DNA of 40,497 nucleotides. Origin: a virus. A program made the translations under genes and the position numbers. The first letter of the stretch is position 1, and every line of letters starts with the position of its first letter. Location: the IMG/VR virus record IMGVR_UViG_3300012964_000022, positions 1-40,497 of that record. One strand, given 5' to 3'. The notes below the pieces were generated by a model that saw only the letters and a program-made list of their open reading frames with translations, was not told the origin of the DNA and ran no database searches. Positions 37,489-40,497 of the stretch are shown piece by piece.

Positions 37489-37797
37489 CTATGATCCCAA
37501 GTGTTCCAGCTTCAGCCGCTCCAGGTCCCCGACTTTCTTTCCCAGGTACCGCCGGAACCCGTCCGAAAACTGGGTGAATGCCGGCGCGATCCGCCACTTC
37601 CCATCCACCTCCTCCACCCACTGGTACCGCTTCAGGGTCTGCAGGATCCGGAAGGTCTTGTTGACCGAGAGCGACAGAGATTCGGCCAGGTCCTTCAGCG
37701 ACAGCTCCACATACTCCGGGATCCCCAGCCCGATCATGACTTTGACGCCGCACTCCAGGGCCTTCACCGCATAATCCCTCTGCCCGTTCTCCTCCAC
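37489..37797 (-). CDS. IclR-type winged-helix regulator
   Basis: The product has about 102 residues from a GTG at 37797 behind GGCGGAGGTGAAT. The longer open frame upstream overlaps a palindrome and another gene and is not used. LSLKDLAESLSLSVNKTFRI and LKRYQWVEEVDGKWRIAP form the IclR-like DNA-binding domain, without an effector domain. It stands before the transposition genes and probably controls early transcription. Its stop lies in a ctatgatc-type simple repeat. Confidence 0.68.
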   Translation of the reverse strand: MEENGQRDYAVKALECGVKVMIGLGIPEYVELSLKDLAESLSLSVNKTFRILQTLKRYQWVEEVDGKWRIAPAFTQFSDGFRRYLGKKVGDLERLKLEHLGS

Positions 37798-37873
37798 ATT
37801 CACCTCCGCCGATTTTCCTCGTGTCTCCTCCTCCCCCTCGATGGAGGAGGGCGGGTTGGGGGTGATTCCGCGC

Positions 37874-37898
37874 GTAGAGCCCGATCCCTGATCGGGCC
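37874..37898. repeat. Oriented palindromic element, CGATC type (intergenic)
   Basis: CGTAGAGCCCGATC with arms GCCCGAT (37879-37885) and ATCGGGC (37891-37897). It is related to the elements at 12173 and 21762 and lies upstream of the IclR-like start. Confidence 0.8.
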
Positions 37899-37904
37899 AC
37901 CCAT

Positions 37905-38009
37905 CTACCTCAACAGATTCCAGATCCACAGGACCCCGCCGCAGAGAATAACCGCGATCACCGCGATCCCGATCACCGCGAACAGCCTGATTCCCTCCGC
38001 CGATTCCAT
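37905..38009 (-). CDS. 34-residue membrane peptide
   Basis: MESAEGIRLFAVIGIAVIAV continues to a short tail; one membrane helix fills most of the chain. GAGGGAGAAAAAG stands in good distance before the ATG at 38009. The gene lies 15 bases after the secreted protein gene. The role is unknown. Confidence 0.65.
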   Translation of the reverse strand: MESAEGIRLFAVIGIAVIAVILCGGVLWIWNLLR

Positions 38010-38024
38010 CTTTTTCTCCCTCGA

Positions 38025-38423
38025 TCACCAGGACCACTTGGCCCCGATTGAAAAATTCTTAAGGACGACCGTGCCTTCCACTCCTATGGTCATGTACTGC
38101 CAGATCTCCCGGCATGGCTTGGGCAACACGTGGCTCACGCCCAGGTGCGCCGCCGACGCCCCGATAAAATAAAGGTAGACCGCCCCGGGGTTCGGATGCT
38201 TGCCCAGGATGGGATTATGCTCATGCCATCCGTCCGGGTTCCGCGCGATGTAGAGCGTCTGGAACATATCCGTGAAATGCAGTGTCTGGTAGACGGCCTC
38301 GCGGGCGACGTCCCCATTAGTCCAGGGGTCCGCGGCCCTGGCCTGGCAGGGTCCGATCAGAAGCAGAAAAATGAAGAAGCAGAGGAAGGGCAAGGAGGCC
38401 GACATCAGGTCTTGTCTGCTCAT
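38025..38423 (-). CDS. Exported/membrane protein with NPILG motif
   Basis: The product has 132 residues from the ATG at 38423 behind GGGGGAGGGATGCC. It has a signal or membrane segment (FLCFFIFLLLIGPCQARA) and a soluble part with QTLHFTDMFQTLYIA and HNPILGKHPNPGAVYLYF. The NPILG pattern is found in short membrane proteins of various phages, without a known role. It could protect the lysogen against superinfection. Confidence 0.62.
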   Translation of the reverse strand: MSRQDLMSASLPFLCFFIFLLLIGPCQARAADPWTNGDVAREAVYQTLHFTDMFQTLYIARNPDGWHEHNPILGKHPNPGAVYLYFIGASAAHLGVSHVLPKPCREIWQYMTIGVEGTVVLKNFSIGAKWSW

Positions 38424-38542
38424 GGCATCCCTCCCCCGGCCAACATCCCGGCCAGCCATTCCCACGCCCCCGCGATATACAGCAGGTTGGCCGCCCAGGT
38501 CGCTATGGCCGCGCCGATTAGTGCTTGCCAGAATCTACGCAT
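38420..38542 (-). CDS. 40-residue membrane peptide
   Basis: MRRFWQALIGAAIATWAANL is followed by a second hydrophobic half (YIAGAWEWLAGMLAGGG). AAGGAGACGAG stands before the ATG at 38542, and the stop overlaps the next start as ATGA. The start lies in the end of the regulator gene. These features support a real, coupled small gene. Confidence 0.7.
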   Translation of the reverse strand: MRRFWQALIGAAIATWAANLLYIAGAWEWLAGMLAGGGMP

Positions 38543-39015
38543 CTCGTCTCCTTCAGGAGCCGGCGAATGAGCCGCTCTCGGTCCGCGAACTCCTTTTGTT
38601 CGTGTTTGATTTTGCCGAGCTGGGTGAGGAGCGCCTCGCGGTTTTCGATGACGTAGCAGCCCAGCAGTTCGGTCATGATCCGCAGCGGCTCTTTATAGCC
38701 GGTGGCTTCGCAGAAGGCGGGCAGATAGGCAGCGGGAAAGCGGTGATTCTCTTTGGACTCGGCCGTCCAGGAGTCTAACTGGGGCTTGGAAACTTCCACC
38801 CCCAGGAGCTCCGACATCCGGGCCGCGACCTGGTAGCGAGAGAGGGGCGAGCGCTTGAGCCCCAGGGAGAGTTCCTCTCGTAACCGGAGGTCAATATTAA
38901 AGGATGCGGGCCCGGAAGGATTTGATGCCGGATGCTGGTTCATGGCCCGGGAAAGGAAATCTTCGAAACTCAGCTGGCCGGGCCCGGGGTCTATTTTTTT
39001 CTTTGATTTAGCCAT
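38518..39015 (-). CDS. Early regulator-like protein of transposable phages
   Basis: The product has 165 residues. The middle (SPLSRYQVAARMSELLGVEV, then QLDSWTAESKENHRFPAAYL) is a pattern I recall from the early region of other transposable phages, with a helix-turn-helix character. A charged helical C-terminus follows. No good ribosome site is seen before the ATG at 39015. It follows the terminator after the Ner-like gene, so its expression depends on read-through. Confidence 0.65.
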   Translation of the reverse strand: MAKSKKKIDPGPGQLSFEDFLSRAMNQHPASNPSGPASFNIDLRLREELSLGLKRSPLSRYQVAARMSELLGVEVSKPQLDSWTAESKENHRFPAAYLPAFCEATGYKEPLRIMTELLGCYVIENREALLTQLGKIKHEQKEFADRERLIRRLLKETRCVDSGKH

Positions 39016-39057
39016 TGCAAGGCCAAAAAAAAATAGGTTACAATGTGGGTGAAAAAC

Positions 39058-39093
39058 GGATGGGCCGGGGGGAGGTGAGGCCTCGGCCCATCC
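39058..39093 (-). terminator. Intrinsic terminator/attenuator after the Ner-like gene
   Basis: A 10-bp perfect stem, GGATGGGCCG with CGGCCCATCC (39058-39067 and 39084-39093), begins directly after the Ner-like stop. On the leftward transcript it is followed by GTTTTT. It would limit transcription from the early promoter to the Ner-like gene unless anti-terminated. Confidence 0.72.
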
Positions 39094-39094
39094 T

Positions 39095-39298
39095 TTACGG
39101 CCCGATCAATCTGGTGAGCTCGTCCGGGGAGATCCCCAGGACCCGCGCCACCCGGGCCTTTATCCTTTTTGACTTCCGCTGCCCATGCAACAGTTGCCCC
39201 ATGAACCGGAACGAGCAGGGAATCCGCCTCGCCAGCTCGCTCTGATTCACCTCCGCGTCGATCATGAGCTTTTTGATAGTCTTTTCGTTCTGGGTCAT
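39095..39298 (-). CDS. Ner/Cro-like early repressor
   Basis: The product has 67 residues from the ATG at 39298; the ORF upstream covers the promoter. KLMIDAEVNQSELARRIPCS and ARVARVLGISPDELTRLIG form a helix-turn-helix. As the first gene of the leftward early operon, diverging from the XRE repressor, it holds the place of Mu ner or lambda cro. A weak GAGGA lies about 14 bases upstream. Confidence 0.78.
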   Translation of the reverse strand: MTQNEKTIKKLMIDAEVNQSELARRIPCSFRFMGQLLHGQRKSKRIKARVARVLGISPDELTRLIGP

Positions 39299-39345
39299 GG
39301 CATTTTTTTTGGTCCTCGATAGCACTATATTTGAGCTTTTCGGTA

Positions 39346-39375
39346 TAAATATCATCTTTCTTAATCGTTTGTCAA
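39346..39375 (-). promoter_or_regulatory. Leftward early promoter
   Basis: Perfect -35 TTGACA (39370-39375) and -10 TATTTA (39346-39351), spacing 18. It would start the early operon just before the Ner-like gene. The -35 overlaps that of the repressor promoter. Confidence 0.75.
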
Positions 39376-39399
39376 GCAAAAAAGATTAGAAAATATTAA
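39369..39399 (+). promoter_or_regulatory. Rightward repressor promoter and operator-like repeats
   Basis: TTGTCA (39369-39374) and TATTAA (39394-39399) with 19 bases between. Transcription would start close to the ATG at 39408, so the message is probably leaderless. AAAAAAGATTA occurs twice (39378-39388 and 39398-39408), 20 bp apart, with an inverted CTTAATC on the other side; these are operator candidates. Confidence 0.58.
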
Positions 39400-39407
39400 A
39401 AAAGATT

Positions 39408-39941
39408 ATGCCACCTGTGGATTCTTTAAAAATCAAAGACTTACGGGAAGGATTAGGTCTTACGTTGGAAGAGCTCGCCGATAAGGTGGGAGTTTCCGCC
39501 AATCAATTATCAAAAATAGAAAGGGGAGCCGGGACTAGGCCAAAAACCCTAAAAAGGCTGGCCGCCGCCTTAGAGGTCGGCGCTGATACATTGCGGGTTA
39601 AAAAAGGACTTCAGGAAGAGGAGGGATCAGCCGATAAGTTTAATGAGGTGGCTCAGGTTGAAATGGCTCAGAAGGCAGATGGATTAGATAGGACTTCCTT
39701 TTTCGAGATCGATCTAGGTACGGACTCTTTTGGTCAGGCCGTCTCCGATCTGCGGGAAATTTTTAACTCCGGAGACCGGGCTCTCATCACCGCGATACTG
39801 GCCAATCTCTTCACCTTTAAGCGCGCCACCCGGCGGGAGCAGGAAATCGCCAAAATGAAATCCGAAAACCAGGCCCTCCAGGAGACCGTCCAGTCCCTGG
39901 CTTCCCGCCTCACCACCCTGGAGGAGAAGATCAATAAATAA
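39408..39941 (+). CDS. XRE-family immunity repressor
   Basis: The product has 177 residues. Residues ~8-60 are a classical XRE helix-turn-helix (IKDLREGLGLTLEELADKVG, SANQLSKIERG). Residues ~140-177 form a coiled coil (EIAKMKSENQALQETVQSLA). There is no self-cleaving peptidase domain as in LexA or lambda CI. It is the main rightward gene and should keep the prophage silent. No ribosome site is seen before the ATG. Confidence 0.85.
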   Translation: MPPVDSLKIKDLREGLGLTLEELADKVGVSANQLSKIERGAGTRPKTLKRLAAALEVGADTLRVKKGLQEEEGSADKFNEVAQVEMAQKADGLDRTSFFEIDLGTDSFGQAVSDLREIFNSGDRALITAILANLFTFKRATRREQEIAKMKSENQALQETVQSLASRLTTLEEKINK

Positions 39942-39955
39942 AGGAGGAATCCTTT

Positions 39956-39991
39956 ATGGGTAGTCGATCTGACCGATTGAAAGGAGGTTAA
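39956..39991 (+). CDS. Possible 11-codon leader peptide
   Basis: ATG at 39956 has AAAGGAGGAATCC upstream and reads MGSRSDRLKGG, then TAA. Its last codons (AAA GGA GGT) form the ribosome site of the next gene, so the two may be coupled. It is short and may be accidental. Confidence 0.35.
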   Translation: MGSRSDRLKGG

Positions 39992-39993
39992 AG

Positions 39994-40317
39994 ATGGGAG
40001 CTCTTCTTTTCATTGTCGGTATGCTCTAGGCGATTCTCGGTGTGGTCAACATCTATTCAGGCCTTTCCAATATTTCTGCTTCTGGCGGATCTTCTACTCT
40101 AGGGGCCATTAATCTCCTTGTCAGTATGGTCCTTTTTATTTTGCCGGGGCTTCTTGTTGCCGGGCTTGGATACTATATCAACGCGAAGAGAAAACCTGAT
40201 CCATCATCCTTAAAAAAATGCCCTGTCTGCGCCGAGAGTATAAAAAAGGAGGCCCGGGTCTGCCGCTTCTGCGGCCTCGAATTTGCGTCTCCCCCGGCCC
40301 CTGACTCCAGGACATAA
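39994..40317 (+). pseudogene. Membrane zinc-ribbon protein interrupted by an in-frame amber codon
   Basis: A strong site, AAAGGAGGTTAAAG, precedes ATG at 39994. After MGALLFIVGML an amber TAG stands at 40027-40029; the same frame goes on with AILGVVNIYSGL, completing a membrane helix. A second helix (LLVSMVLFILPGLLVAGLGY) and a zinc ribbon (CPVCAESIKKEARVCRFCG) follow. Possible explanations are a nonsense mutation, a sequencing error, or restart at GTG 40042. It follows the repressor, so it is probably a lysogeny gene. Confidence 0.68.
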
Positions 40318-40330
40318 AAAATCAAACCTG

Positions 40331-40414
40331 TTTTGATACAGTAAAATCACCCCGGCCGTCCCGCGCGAAAATTTGCGGCCAAATTTTTAAAACGTATTTT
40401 GATACAGTAAAATC
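40331..40414. repeat. Two identical 18-bp direct repeats near the phage end
   Basis: TTTTGATACAGTAAAATC at 40331-40348 and 40397-40414, 66 bp (about six helical turns) apart. A related copy lies near the other end (163-178). They are candidates for internal transposase or MuB-independent end-binding sites, like L2 and L3 of Mu, or for repressor operators. Confidence 0.75.
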
Positions 40415-40460
40415 GATCATCCCACCAAGTCCCGACAAATTTCTCTTATTCCCACGTTTG
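40415..40460. other. Non-coding spacer at the phage left genetic end
   Basis: AT-rich spacer between the direct repeats and the terminal repeat. No open frame or further repeat is seen. Confidence 0.5.
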
Positions 40461-40497
40461 TCTCATAAATGCACCTGAATTATTTCACCTCCGGTCA
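40461..40497. repeat. Phage terminal inverted repeat, genetic left end
   Basis: Its reverse complement starts TGACCGGAGGTGAAATAATT and contains AGGTGCATTTATGAGA. It pairs without gaps with 106-142. The last base pair of the window is the phage terminus (CA). Confidence 0.8.

Larger units (their letters stand above)
106..40497 (-). mobile_element. Mu-type transposable siphophage genome (prophage), both termini present
   Basis: A DDE transposase, a MuB-like ATPase, Gam, GemA and Mu-type head genes identify a transposable phage. Lambda-like tail genes (tube, tape measure, L, M, K, I/J) identify a long non-contractile tail, as in B3 and D3112. The element begins TGTAGCAGCGCGG at 106, which resembles my recollection of the Mu right end (TGAAGCGGCGC). 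It ends in CA at 40497. The two ends align without a gap as a 37-bp inverted repeat, so the window seems to stop exactly at the phage terminus. Nearly all genes run leftward, so the window is reversed relative to the Mu map. The 5-bp target duplication cannot be checked because no flank lies beyond 40497. Confidence 0.88.

Noticed and set aside
37489-38037. 182-codon start for the IclR-like gene
   Set aside because: The extra N-terminus runs over a palindromic element and the 34-residue membrane gene; a GTG at 37797 has a much better ribosome site.
40027-40029. TAG read as a sense codon throughout the phage
   Set aside because: The major capsid, portal-MuF and other genes end naturally in TAG at the expected places, and no suppressor tRNA is seen.

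Overview
The window is an almost complete transposable (Mu-type) phage of about 40.4 kb, integrated as a prophage or assembled from virions that carry a little host DNA. Its right-hand genetic end lies at position 106, inside a host gene for a SleB-like cell-wall hydrolase. Its left-hand (immunity) end is the last base of the window, 40497. The two ends form an ungapped imperfect inverted repeat of 37 bp that starts TG and ends CA, as Mu-family ends do. The window is therefore the reverse complement of the usual Mu map. The genes are GC-rich and nearly all have strong Shine-Dalgarno sequences. Short tandem and palindromic repeats crowd the junctions; I associate this style of repeat with uncultured Desulfobacterota-like anaerobes, but the host assignment is only a guess.

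Layout from right to left, which is the direction of transcription. (1) Immunity and early switch, 38.0-40.3 kb: a rightward XRE repressor and an amber-interrupted membrane zinc-ribbon gene, diverging from a leftward Ner/Cro-like gene whose -35 box overlaps that of the repressor. Several small regulators and membrane peptides follow. (2) Transposition, 33.3-37.2 kb: a DUF3102 protein, the MuA-type DDE transposase and the MuB-type AAA+ ATPase. (3) Early accessory genes, 28.1-33.2 kb: small zinc-ribbon, Myb/SANT and winged-helix proteins, Gam, GemA and an excisionase-like HTH. (4) Lysis, 25.4-28.0 kb: lytic transglycosylase, lipoprotein, holin candidate and small membrane proteins. (5) Head, 17.4-25.4 kb: Mu gp26/gp27/gp28 equivalents, a portal-MuF fusion, gpG, a ChaB-protease/scaffold fusion with a nested scaffold start, decoration protein and major capsid protein. 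(6) Tail, 0.35-17.4 kb: fibre-like genes, Mu gp36/gp37 equivalents, then a lambda-type long flexible tail (tube, chaperone with a predicted -1 frameshift, tape measure, M-, L-, K- and I/J-like proteins) and two paralogous fibres. A Mu-type head and transposition module with a siphovirus tail is the plan of the Pseudomonas phages B3 and D3112.

The most unusual property is its repeats. About a dozen short palindromic elements (TGTAGGGGC-type half, arms of different sequence but always self-complementary) all lie in one orientation. At least six sit inside genes without breaking the frame: terminase, portal-MuF, transposase, GemA, a zinc-finger protein and the DUF3102 protein. Tandem arrays with 5-, 7- and 9-bp periods fill several gene junctions, in some cases exactly from a stop codon to the next start codon. 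Other simple repeats form the ends or linkers of proteins. Two protein fusions have a repeat at the seam.

I see no tRNA, rRNA, CRISPR array, integrase, DNA invertase, Mom/Com modification genes, or recognisable Mor/C activator.
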